Assembly: GCF_001913155.1 (NCBI RefSeq)
Contig: NZ_CP018760.1
Span: 3,286,001 to 3,350,000 of the forward strand
Source of the DNA: Maribacter hydrothermalis
Lineage (GTDB): Bacteria; Bacteroidota; Bacteroidia; Flavobacteriales; Flavobacteriaceae
Direction: 5' to 3'
DNA: 64,000 bases
Position numbers and translations under genes: made by a program. Below, in pieces: positions 9,229 through 17,947 of this stretch. The first letter of the stretch is position 1, and every line of letters begins with the position of its first letter. The notes under the pieces were generated by a model that had not been told where the DNA came from, made no database searches, and was given only the letters and a program-made list of their open reading frames with translations.

Positions 9229-10632
9229 CTACGAAGTTTTATTGTATTTACTTAGAATTTCATTTGTCCATTGAGAATGGGCATATTCCGAAAATTTGTC
9301 TGTAAAGAGGTGTAGTTTTTTTTGATTTTTATCTAATTTCAAAGCATCCATTAATGTTATTCTCGCATTAATTAAATCTTGTTCTATTAGTTGAAAACCA
9401 GCAGATTTATATAGTATTTTAAGACTTTCGGGGTAGAATTCTCTTCCTTGGGATAAAATTTGAACAGCCGACAATGTCTCACCGTTTAAATGTAGGACAT
9501 CGGCCCATTTTAGCCATGTGTCTAACTCGAAATCACCTAAATCTACTGCTTGTTTATATGCAAAATCTGCTTGGTCATAATTTTTTAATGCCGTATTAAT
9601 TTTAGCGCATTTTTTCCAATACATAGGATTTTCGCCATCTATATTCAGAGCCTTGTTAATATAATAGACAGCTTTCTCATAATCCCTTAACTTGAAGTAT
9701 AAATTGGTTATCGCCAACCAGCCTTTATCTAACAAAGGATCTTCATGTACTGTTTGGTAGAAATAGTATTTAGCCATTTCTATATTTTTCAACTTTTCGT
9801 AACATTTTCCTATTCTAAGAAATGCGTGAGAGGTTGGGTCTTCAATTGAAATGGTTGTTTCGTAATTCTCAATTGCCTCTTTGTACATGCCTAATTTTTC
9901 TAGAACTTTTCCTTTTTCAAAATATGCACCTATAAACGCGTCATCTGAAATTATTGCAAAATCAAATGCGGCCAATGCTTCGGTATACATTTCTTTATAG
10001 TAATATTGCTTACCTAATTGATGCCAGGCAACTTCACAATAAGGATTTTTTTCGAGGTACTCATTTAAATAAATAATGCCACCATCGTAATCTTCTAAAA
10101 ACTCAAAACAATATATTACGTTATAAAGCGAGGAATAATCTTGGTCATCGAATTCTACACACTTTATAAAGCTTTCTTTAGCCATTTTAAAGTCATCCAT
10201 AAATAAATATTCCATGCCTAAAAGACTATGAATGTCAAAGCTATTATTGGTGAAACTTAATGCCTTGCGTAAGAGTTCTACCGCTCCTTCATGATTATCT
10301 TGCTTAGAGTATAAGTTTGCTCGTTGAATATAAATTTCTTCGTTTTGGTTATCTAAAAGCTGTAATTCATCTAAAAGGGCTTCAGCTTTTGCTATTTGGT
10401 TTTCGAATACCATTACCTCAACTTGTAGCAGCTTTAATTCAATTGAATCAGGATGTTGTTGTAGGCCAATCTTAATCCCTTTTTTTGCTAAAGAAATTTT
10501 ACCATGATTAAGATAGTGGTGTATGATGTCCTCAAAATCTTCTGCATCAAAGAAATAGACATCGTCTGTCTTTAGCATTGATTCAAATTTGGTAATTGGT
10601 TTATCCGGTCTTTCGTTAGATTCTAACGCCAT
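9229..10632 (-). CDS. Tetratricopeptide repeat protein
   Basis: A 467-residue soluble protein built almost entirely of TPR units, with about ten helix pairs. Examples are ALLDELQLLDNQNEEIYIQ, ALAAFDFAIISDDAFIGAYF, AIENYETTISIEDPTSHAFL and AVYYINKALNIDGENPMYW. There is no signal peptide and no membrane helix. It is the first gene of the unit that continues with two DUF368 genes and aroE. TPR arrays bind partner proteins, and the partner here is unknown. No catalytic domain is visible. Confidence 0.85.
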   Translation of the reverse strand: MALESNERPDKPITKFESMLKTDDVYFFDAEDFEDIIHHYLNHGKISLAKKGIKIGLQQHPDSIELKLLQVEVMVFENQIAKAEALLDELQLLDNQNEEIYIQRANLYSKQDNHEGAVELLRKALSFTNNSFDIHSLLGMEYLFMDDFKMAKESFIKCVEFDDQDYSSLYNVIYCFEFLEDYDGGIIYLNEYLEKNPYCEVAWHQLGKQYYYKEMYTEALAAFDFAIISDDAFIGAYFEKGKVLEKLGMYKEAIENYETTISIEDPTSHAFLRIGKCYEKLKNIEMAKYYFYQTVHEDPLLDKGWLAITNLYFKLRDYEKAVYYINKALNIDGENPMYWKKCAKINTALKNYDQADFAYKQAVDLGDFELDTWLKWADVLHLNGETLSAVQILSQGREFYPESLKILYKSAGFQLIEQDLINARITLMDALKLDKNQKKLHLFTDKFSEYAHSQWTNEILSKYNKTS

Positions 10633-10735
10633 AAGGAACTTTTGGTTTTACTAGATATTTAAAAGTAAGTGTTTGTACGTGGTTTCTAGAAGCGCGATTC
10701 TCTATATTATTAACAAATTAGTTAACAACTTTAAT

Positions 10736-11911
10736 TTAGATGGAGTTCAGTATAGCGAGAATGATGCTGCAACCTTCTCGAATTTCTTTGTCAGAGATGG
10801 TCAGCGGTGGTGAAATTCTAACGGCTTTATTTTCAAAGAGTAGCCAAAATAGAATTAAGTTTTTTTCTTTGGCTTTTAATACCAAATCATTAGCTGTTTC
10901 GGCAGAATCCATGATTAATGCAAGCATTAAACCTTTACCTCTAATCTCTTTTATTTTGGTATGTTTTAATAGCGTTTTAAACAATACCTCTTTTTTTAAG
11001 GTGTCTTCTATTAAAGATGTATTTATCAATTCTTGTAAAGTAGCTAAACTTGATGCTGCAATTACAGGATTACCACCAAAAGTAGTGATATGACCCATTT
11101 TCGGATGCTCACTTAACGTACGCATAATTTCTTTGCTTGCTGTAAATGCACCTACAGGTAAACCAGATGCCATTCCTTTTCCTAAAACCAAAATATCTGG
11201 TACACATTCATAATGTTCAAATGCAAAAAGCTTACCTGTTCTACCAAAACCTGGTTGTATTTCATCAAGTATTAGTAATGCTCCCATTTCTGTACAACGC
11301 GCTTTTACTTTCTTTAAATAGTGGTTCCTTGGGATTATAAAACCTGCTCCACCTTGTATAGTTTCTAATATTACACAAGCAGTTTTGGTAGTTATTTTAT
11401 CTAAATCATCTTCATTATTGAAATTAATATGATAAACATCTGGCAATAAGGGTCTAAAAACACTCTTACGTTCCTCAAAATCCATTAGACTTAAACTGCC
11501 CATGGTATTTCCATGATATGCAGATTTTGCCGCTATTATTTGTGAACGTCCTGTATATCTGCGCGCTAATTTTAAGGCACCTTCTATGGCTTCTGTTCCA
11601 GAATTTACTAAATAGGTAACTTCTAAGGGTTCAGGTAAATTATTGGCAAGTAATTTTGTATAGCTGGTTGCCGGGGATTGGGAATATTCCCCATACACCA
11701 TTACATGCATGTATTTATCTACTTGTTCTTTTATGGCCTCAGTAACTTTTGGGTGACAGTGCCCAAGGGTACATGCGGATACCCCTGCAACAAAATCTAA
11801 ATGTGCTTTTCCTTCCGTATCATAAATATAACTGCCTTTAGCATGTGAAACTTCCATTCCTAAAGGATAGGGAGAGGTTTGTGCTTGGTATTTTAAAAAG
11901 TCGTTTTTCAT
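10736..11911 (-). CDS. Class III aminotransferase (acetylornithine/ornithine type)
   Basis: PLP-dependent aminotransferase of the ornithine/acetylornithine/GABA group, 391 residues. The glycine-rich phosphate-binding region appears as VNSGTEAIEGALKLARRYTG. The PLP-ring Asp lies in LILDEIQPGFGRTG near residue 215, and the Schiff-base Lys lies in LGKGMASGLPVGAF near 242. The substrate cannot be fixed from sequence: no arginine-biosynthesis genes adjoin it, so an argD role is unproved. It starts eight bases after the OstA-like gene on the same strand, so the two are probably cotranscribed. The ATG at 11911 gives a full-length N-terminus. Confidence 0.9.
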   Translation of the reverse strand: MKNDFLKYQAQTSPYPLGMEVSHAKGSYIYDTEGKAHLDFVAGVSACTLGHCHPKVTEAIKEQVDKYMHVMVYGEYSQSPATSYTKLLANNLPEPLEVTYLVNSGTEAIEGALKLARRYTGRSQIIAAKSAYHGNTMGSLSLMDFEERKSVFRPLLPDVYHINFNNEDDLDKITTKTACVILETIQGGAGFIIPRNHYLKKVKARCTEMGALLILDEIQPGFGRTGKLFAFEHYECVPDILVLGKGMASGLPVGAFTASKEIMRTLSEHPKMGHITTFGGNPVIAASSLATLQELINTSLIEDTLKKEVLFKTLLKHTKIKEIRGKGLMLALIMDSAETANDLVLKAKEKNLILFWLLFENKAVRISPPLTISDKEIREGCSIILAILNSI

Positions 11912-11919
11912 GTGAAACT

Positions 11920-13623
11920 TTAATTCACCTTTTTAGATTTTACTGACTTTTTGGGGTCGGTAGCTTTGTTTTTTGTAGATATACTATTGATTGGGTCCGA
12001 TTCGTTTTGACTGCGTTGCTGTTCTTCGGCATCAATATCTATAGGGTTGTCAATCCCATTAATAACCACTAGTTTTAGGTTATTATCATCTTCATCGAAA
12101 ATATCATCTTTGGTTAAAATACGTTCATCACCACGCCACACAAAGCCTTTTAAGATTCTTGTATTTTCTGGTATATCTTTTTCTGGAGAAATATCACCCT
12201 CAGGATTAATGAAAAACGTTAAATCCTCAATATCATTTTCTTCCATTGTAATTCGTATCTTACTACATATGGTTTTATCTATACCAATAAGTTCATCATC
12301 GTCATTATACATGTAATAAATAACTTCGGTATTCTGAACCAGGTCTATAATCTTTAATTCGTTTTCAATAAATTGTCCAAATAAATTTATGCCTTTTGCC
12401 TGGTTATAACCTGTCATGCTAACGCTGTCCAAAGAAATTATAAAGGCATTTTCTAACACCTTCAACGAATCTAATTTTTCAGTTTCCAAGTTCGATTTCA
12501 GATGGATGCTGTCACCTGTCATTTGGTTGGCACCGTTCCAAATAATTGGGTTTTTAATTAATTGGGTTACACCTGTTTTTTGTTCAGAATGTATGCTATC
12601 ACACTTTCCACTTAAATCTGTTTTATAGAATTTTGCATTTCTAAATGCTCTTAAAATTCTATCTTCTGGTTTACCGGTAACCATTAAGGTATCTCCATGT
12701 ACATATAAAGAATCCCTTTCCTGTACTGAAATGGAAACTGCTCTGCGAGTAGCAAAAACGGAATCTTTAGCTTTATATACCTCTGCGTAATGGGCTCTTA
12801 TAATGCCATTATTTATAGTGTCGGTTACTGTAATATTATTGGTCGCGGATGCAAATTCTTTCGCTTTATTAAAATAAACACTATCGCCTTCTATAATTCT
12901 GTTATTATAATCTATACGGGTATTTTTAATTCCATATCCGGTCTCTACCTTGGTGTCGTAAAAACCTCTTTCACAATATATTTTATAGGACTCTCCATTA
13001 ATTGTGGAGGGACCATACATGTAGGCATTTTTGGAGGTAGTGTAATAATCAAGTTGTTCTGAGTCTAAAGTGTATTCAGGATTTTGTACATGTACACTAT
13101 CTAAAAATTGATACTTTTTCAACTCCATAAAATACTTGCCAATTTTACTTGTCAACGTATTAGCGGAATCTACCACAGTACCATTGTCTTGATAATAAGC
13201 TTCTTGTTTTTCTCGATCTAAACGTAATGTGTCTGTTCTTAGTGTCATGTCTGAGTTGGTCAGCACCACGTTACCCCATGCTTTAGCTAGTTTTACATCA
13301 CCTAAGTAGTTAATTTTTTTACTGGTCATTTGAACGGAATCTCCTTGTTTAAGAATTACGTTCCCAATAGCTTCTAATCGGTTTTCTTTTTGAAAATATA
13401 TTGCAACATCACACCAAAGGTCTGCACCTTGATGTTCAAATTGTACTTGACGGTCATCTTTACTAAAAATGGAAGCTCCTGGGTACTCAACTTCATTTTT
13501 TGTAAAGTTGGCTCCATATACTATATTGATTTGTTTTGGACCTTCATCGCTTTCTGTTTCTTGGGCTAGGCCAAAAATTATGAAACCAAAAAACAACAGT
13601 ACGTATATACAAAATGTTTTCAA
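11920..13623 (-). CDS. OstA-like (LptA/LptD N-terminal) envelope protein
   Basis: A 567-residue secreted protein with a signal peptide ending near residue 20 (FIIFGLAQ). It then carries beta-jellyroll repeats of the OstA type, in which short strands describe a layered cage (LEAIGNVILKQGDSVQMTSK, AKAWGNVVLTNSDMTLRTDT). In LPS export, LptA and the N-terminal domain of LptD use this fold to bridge the periplasm, and a similar role is inferred here. The C-terminus is Lys-rich. The start must be the TTG at 13623: an in-frame TGA lies 15 bases upstream, no ATG lies between, and the signal peptide begins exactly there. A TATTTTTG box is only 14 bases upstream. Confidence 0.85.
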   Translation of the reverse strand: MKTFCIYVLLFFGFIIFGLAQETESDEGPKQINIVYGANFTKNEVEYPGASIFSKDDRQVQFEHQGADLWCDVAIYFQKENRLEAIGNVILKQGDSVQMTSKKINYLGDVKLAKAWGNVVLTNSDMTLRTDTLRLDREKQEAYYQDNGTVVDSANTLTSKIGKYFMELKKYQFLDSVHVQNPEYTLDSEQLDYYTTSKNAYMYGPSTINGESYKIYCERGFYDTKVETGYGIKNTRIDYNNRIIEGDSVYFNKAKEFASATNNITVTDTINNGIIRAHYAEVYKAKDSVFATRRAVSISVQERDSLYVHGDTLMVTGKPEDRILRAFRNAKFYKTDLSGKCDSIHSEQKTGVTQLIKNPIIWNGANQMTGDSIHLKSNLETEKLDSLKVLENAFIISLDSVSMTGYNQAKGINLFGQFIENELKIIDLVQNTEVIYYMYNDDDELIGIDKTICSKIRITMEENDIEDLTFFINPEGDISPEKDIPENTRILKGFVWRGDERILTKDDIFDEDDNNLKLVVINGIDNPIDIDAEEQQRSQNESDPINSISTKNKATDPKKSVKSKKVN

Positions 13624-13636
13624 TCTACTTTTTTTT

Positions 13637-13644
13637 CAAAAATA
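13637..13644 (-). promoter_or_regulatory. Candidate -7 box of the OstA-like gene
   Basis: On the minus strand this reads TATTTTTG, a full match to TAnnTTTG. It is 14 bases before the TTG start, so the leader would be under ten bases. No TTG element is found at the expected distance upstream, so the call rests on the -7 box alone. Confidence 0.35.
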
Positions 13645-13694
13645 GAACATTTTAAAAGAGCGATTAAAACTATTGGCATACATTTAATAAAGTA

Positions 13695-14678
13695 CTATTG
13701 TATTGGCATTGGTTTTTGGTTCGTTTTATATTTTTGTCCGAAACCCGAATTGTTTGGTTCAAATGGCTCGTCTAAAGTTACATTTACGCCATTTTCGGGA
13801 ATACTATCTTCTTTTTCCAATGCCCAAAAAATTCCGTTCATAGCAATCTTACGTACTACCGGTAGTTTAAAATCATAGGGATGTCCAAGTGTGGTGAAAA
13901 ACACTCTCGCCTTTTTACCCGATGCTCCTGTGTAACTTTTTGTCCAGGCAACAGGATTGTCCAACGAAAATTCATCTAGTTTGCCATCTATTTCATGTTG
14001 AGATTTTGTAGAATGTCCCATTAAAAATGGTTCACTATCACCTTGTAATTTCCAATCACCGCCATCTACATGATATAGCCAAGAGTATGCTTCAAATTCT
14101 GAAAATCCCTTTAATATTGGGTTATCGGCATGACCATCTTTAATTGAAATATTGGTAACTGGATATTTACCATCGTCAAAATGACCATGGTGGGTAATCC
14201 ACTGCTGACCAAATACTTTTGCGGGCCAGGCTTCATTGAATTCGGTTAATGTAGAATCGTTGGTATATTTAAATGAATGTGTACTTGTTCTAAACCCAAC
14301 TATAGGTTTACCCGATTCTACATAGGCTGTAATATAATCTCGCTCGTTTTTTGGTAAATTTCTAAAGCGCATAAAAACAACCATTAGGTCTGCAGTTTCT
14401 AACGCTTCCAATCCTGCAATATGGTCTGTTTTATTCGGGTCTATAATGCCAAGACTATCTACAGAATAGACTACTGTAACTTTTGCTCCCAATTCTCTTT
14501 TTGCCAATTTGGCCAGCATGGGAAAAGACTCTTCTGACCGGTATTCTTCCTCGCCTGTTACAAAAACAATATGTGGTGGCTTAGATTCTTCAATAGTTGC
14601 TTCTTTTTTTTCTTGTGCTTTTTCTCCACATGCAGTAAAGATGAACAGAAATAAAATCGCTAAATAATTACTTTTCAT
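13695..14678 (-). CDS. ThuA-domain lipoprotein
   Basis: ThuA-like proteins have a glutamine-amidotransferase-like fold and accompany sugar catabolism genes. The 327-residue protein begins with a lipoprotein signal (AILFLFIFTAC). It continues with PHIVFVTGEEEYRSEESFPM, the strand DLMVVFMRFRNLP, GKPIVGFRTSTHSF, HHGHFDDGKYPV and RVFFTTLGHPYDF, all typical of ThuA. An in-frame ATG at 14702 overlaps the upstream stop codon as ATGA, but I prefer the ATG at 14678 because it starts the signal peptide directly. It is the last gene of the PVC/ThuA unit. Trehalose utilisation is a historical family name. The substrate here is unknown. Confidence 0.87.
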   Translation of the reverse strand: MKSNYLAILFLFIFTACGEKAQEKKEATIEESKPPHIVFVTGEEEYRSEESFPMLAKLAKRELGAKVTVVYSVDSLGIIDPNKTDHIAGLEALETADLMVVFMRFRNLPKNERDYITAYVESGKPIVGFRTSTHSFKYTNDSTLTEFNEAWPAKVFGQQWITHHGHFDDGKYPVTNISIKDGHADNPILKGFSEFEAYSWLYHVDGGDWKLQGDSEPFLMGHSTKSQHEIDGKLDEFSLDNPVAWTKSYTGASGKKARVFFTTLGHPYDFKLPVVRKIAMNGIFWALEKEDSIPENGVNVTLDEPFEPNNSGFGQKYKTNQKPMPIQ

Positions 14679-14698
14679 AAAGTGTATTTTAGGGTTAA

Positions 14699-17600
14699 TC
14701 ATTGCATTGGATGTTCTTTTAACAGCTCATCTGCTGTGTAAAAACTATTACGCTCTTTAGTGGCCTCTCTCACTTCTTTTACTTTATTGGGGTCAATGAC
14801 CGATGCCTTGTTGCCAAATGAATTTCTTACATACGTAAGCACGGCGGCAATTTCATCATCGTTCAATAATCCTTTAAAGGCCATCATAGGTACTTGACCT
14901 TCATAATGGTTGCCCATAATATTCATAGGTCCGTATAGACCGTGTAGCGCTAGTTTTATCAATCGTTCTTCATCTCCTAAAACCCACTCTTGGCCTACCA
15001 AAGTTGGGTAGCCCGCCTTTTGTAAGCCTGTTCCGCTTTCTTGATGGCAGGTTACGCAATAGCCTTCTGTTTCATAAATTTTCTTTCCTTTTGCAAAGAC
15101 TTCTAAATCTGGACCTTTTAGGTGCGATGCTAGAATTTTCTCTTTTCCTTCTTCCAAAAAGTTACCCGTTAATCTTGTTTCTGCAAAGTTAAAAGAATCT
15201 TGCATCCATTTATCAAGTGAGTGTTTTCTGGCTATTTCCAGTATTTCCATACCATCTGATTTTGGTAACCAAGATGCTGCCGTAATAGCTTCTAATCTAA
15301 CTCTGCCATGTTGATCTGCTGCTGCAGATTTTAATAAGTCTTGTGCGTTGCTCAGTTGATGTCCCATGTATCTTAAAACTCGAACTGCCGCTGCACGAAC
15401 TCTATGGTCATCAGTTTTTAAAAGTGATTCTAAAAGTGAAGCATCTACTTTGTTCATTCCCCATGAAACCCATAAAGCTTCCAAGCGGTTGTGGTCATAG
15501 TCGGAGTCATTTTTATCTAGATTTTCCACCCAAGTACTTAAATAATTTAACACTTCGTCAGCATTTCTACTTCTTATTTCGCGCCGAGTTCTATATCGTG
15601 TACGGTATTCAGGCAATTTTAAGTTCTCAAATAACTGTGCTATAGAAGCTCCATCAATCTTGGCTGGTTCTACCAATGGTCTAGAAGGATAGGTTATTCT
15701 GTATATTCTACCATGAACATGATCACGTAATGGATCGCGAGCATTATGTTGCATATGACCTATTAAAACATTGTGCCAATCCACCACATACAAAGAGCCA
15801 TCTGGTGCAAATTCCATTTCTACCGGTCTAAAATTAGGGTCGGTGCTGGTAATTAAATCTTGCCTGTGTTTAGAGGTGTATCCTGTGCCGTCTTCCATCA
15901 TTTGGTGTTGTTTCAAACCTAGAAAACCTATAGAATTTGCTAACAACATATCTCCTTGAACTTCTTCAGGGAAATGACTACTTGATATAAACTCCATTCC
16001 AGAGGTTGGTCGTACTCGGTGTTCTTCTTCAATAAGTTCCTCGGTAAGTGGTGATGCAATACCGTAAATAGGTTTTAACGAACTTGGCATCATCCAGTTT
16101 ACTTTTGGCCCAGAAGTATGTAAAAAGAAATCTTGTCCCCATTCATCAAAAGCAATGCCCCAGGGGTTGGGTATAGAAACTTGTAACGTACGTTCTAAAT
16201 GCTTGCGCTGTGGATTGTATCTGTAAAACCCTCCATTGGTGGCACGTACTGTTCCATATGAAGTTTCAACATTGGTATGGAGAAAAATACCTTCTGCCAT
16301 GTAGAAAGCCCCAGAAGGGTCAGCGCAAAATGCTGAAATGGCATGGTGTGTATCATGATCATCGAAACCACTTAATACTATTTCAACTTTATCTGCTTTA
16401 TCATCACCATTGGTATCTGTATATAATTTTAAGTTGGTACCTTGGCTTACATAAACGCCTTCTGGGGCGAATTCGAAACCAATGGGCAAATGCAGTTTAT
16501 CAGCAAATACTGTTTCCTTGTCTGCTTTACCGTCATTGTCGGTATCTTCTAAAATGATAATCTTATCATCTGGTTTTGGGTCTCCAGGTTTATAATGTGG
16601 ATAAGAGGGTAGGGTAGCGACCCATAATCTGCCTTTATTGTCAAAAGATATTTGTGCAGGATTCGCCAAATTTGGGAATTCTTTTTCAGAAGCAAATAGT
16701 TCTACTTTATACCCTTTGGGTACGGTTAGCGTGTTAATAGCTTCTTCTCCATATTTGTACTGTATAATATCTTCCTTACTGCCTAAATTATAATTGGTTT
16801 CTACAGGTGGAAGCTTGCTGGTTAAAGCATCTGCGGATTTTATATCGTACGAATTTCCGTTAACCGTTGCCCAAATGGATGAATCTCTAATGGCTGTGAG
16901 TTCTCTTGTTTTTTTGATTTCATACGGATAGTTATCTGGACCATAAGGTGCGTGTCGTCGACCAAAAACATGTACTCCATTAGGTATTTTATAATCGTTA
17001 TGCCAGTAGAAATTCTTTTCTTTGATTGCTTCATTCACAGCAACCCTATTTCCTTCAGATTTTACCGACTTATTTCCGGTAAGTTCATCTGCCAACAGTT
17101 TGGCAAAATAGTCATAACCAATTTTGTTCAATTGAGAACCATCTATGGTTAAGTCTTCAGTAGTATCTTTAAACCAGTTCTTTGATGGATTAAATGCATC
17201 TATAAACGGAATGGCATTGTCGATGCTTATTTCTCTCATTGCTTCCGAATATAAATTAAGATTTTCATTTTCAGAAACTCCATTAGGTACATCTATGTGA
17301 TCAGATAAATCTTCAAAAGCAATTGGTGATACTAATACTAGTTGCGGTGTAGCAGTTCCATTATATTTCTGCTTTAATGTATGCTTTACAAATGCATCTA
17401 ACTCTGCTTTGTAATTTTCTAATCCGTTAGAACCTTCAAAAGATTCATTATATCCGAAAAATGCTAAAATGATATCTGTATTTAAACGCGTTAACCACTC
17501 ATCGGGAGTTTCAAATACTCCCTCACTGCCAGAGTTCTGTGCTAGTTCTGTCTGAAATTTTTCAGCTCCAGGAAATGCCCAAGGGGAAACACGACCAGAA

Positions 17601-17860
17601 TGTGGTCTAAAGCCTGGGGTGTCACCGCCATCGCACATATTTCTAATAATTAGCGAATCGGTTGGATAACGTAATTGCAGTTCTGTTTCCAAACTGCCAT
17701 AATTCAACATTCTAGAACCTAAATTATTTCCTATAAAAACAATAGAAGAATTTGGTTTTATCTGAATTAAGGGTTCTTTGTTTTCTGTACAACTTTGAAT
17801 TAGTAAAACGCTTATGAGAAATAAGACGTATCTAAGATGAGTTTTAAGGATTGTTGTCAT
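14699..17860 (-). CDS. SGNH hydrolase / PVC-type heme-binding CxxCH lipoprotein fusion
   Basis: A 1053-residue lipoprotein (lipobox LLIQSC) with four parts. An SGNH-hydrolase-like region covers roughly 35-265 (block I as IGNNLGSRM, then FFGYNES). A PVC-type beta-propeller of the membrane-bound sugar dehydrogenase kind covers about 370-735 (VPKGYKVELFASE, GRLWVATLP, DTDNDGKAD). HEAT-like repeats lie near 790-890. A C-terminal cytochrome c domain has CVTCH near 934-938 and a possible Met ligand in VPMMAF. Together these suggest periplasmic oxidation of a sugar or sugar ester with electron transfer through heme. The first SGNH motif has Ser but not the usual GDS, so hydrolase activity is uncertain. 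Confidence 0.88.
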   Translation of the reverse strand: MTTILKTHLRYVLFLISVLLIQSCTENKEPLIQIKPNSSIVFIGNNLGSRMLNYGSLETELQLRYPTDSLIIRNMCDGGDTPGFRPHSGRVSPWAFPGAEKFQTELAQNSGSEGVFETPDEWLTRLNTDIILAFFGYNESFEGSNGLENYKAELDAFVKHTLKQKYNGTATPQLVLVSPIAFEDLSDHIDVPNGVSENENLNLYSEAMREISIDNAIPFIDAFNPSKNWFKDTTEDLTIDGSQLNKIGYDYFAKLLADELTGNKSVKSEGNRVAVNEAIKEKNFYWHNDYKIPNGVHVFGRRHAPYGPDNYPYEIKKTRELTAIRDSSIWATVNGNSYDIKSADALTSKLPPVETNYNLGSKEDIIQYKYGEEAINTLTVPKGYKVELFASEKEFPNLANPAQISFDNKGRLWVATLPSYPHYKPGDPKPDDKIIILEDTDNDGKADKETVFADKLHLPIGFEFAPEGVYVSQGTNLKLYTDTNGDDKADKVEIVLSGFDDHDTHHAISAFCADPSGAFYMAEGIFLHTNVETSYGTVRATNGGFYRYNPQRKHLERTLQVSIPNPWGIAFDEWGQDFFLHTSGPKVNWMMPSSLKPIYGIASPLTEELIEEEHRVRPTSGMEFISSSHFPEEVQGDMLLANSIGFLGLKQHQMMEDGTGYTSKHRQDLITSTDPNFRPVEMEFAPDGSLYVVDWHNVLIGHMQHNARDPLRDHVHGRIYRITYPSRPLVEPAKIDGASIAQLFENLKLPEYRTRYRTRREIRSRNADEVLNYLSTWVENLDKNDSDYDHNRLEALWVSWGMNKVDASLLESLLKTDDHRVRAAAVRVLRYMGHQLSNAQDLLKSAAADQHGRVRLEAITAASWLPKSDGMEILEIARKHSLDKWMQDSFNFAETRLTGNFLEEGKEKILASHLKGPDLEVFAKGKKIYETEGYCVTCHQESGTGLQKAGYPTLVGQEWVLGDEERLIKLALHGLYGPMNIMGNHYEGQVPMMAFKGLLNDDEIAAVLTYVRNSFGNKASVIDPNKVKEVREATKERNSFYTADELLKEHPMQ

Positions 17861-17903
17861 TAATGAGCTGGTTGATGGTAATATATTTTTTTAAATATAG
17901 ATA

Positions 17904-17934
17904 TAAAAAAAACCACTCGAAAGTGGTTTTTTTA
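17904..17934 (-). terminator. Hairpin terminator between the Gfo/Idh and PVC genes
   Basis: AACCACT (17911-17917) pairs with AGTGGTT (17922-17928) around CGAA, flanked by A- and T-runs that extend the stem and make it work on either strand. On the minus strand it follows the Gfo/Idh stop codon after about 20 bases. Confidence 0.75.
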
Positions 17935-17947
17935 TTTTAAATATAAT

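Noticed and set aside
11904..11919. parS-like sequence TTTTTCATGTGAAACT
   Set aside because: Thirteen of 16 positions match the general parS site, but the central CACGTG is broken and the match lies over a start codon. Such a match is expected by chance in a window of this size.
14678..14702. Longer start for the ThuA protein at 14702 (ATGA overlap with the upstream stop)
   Set aside because: The overlap is attractive, but the ATG at 14678 places the signal peptide and lipobox at the normal distance. Both remain possible.
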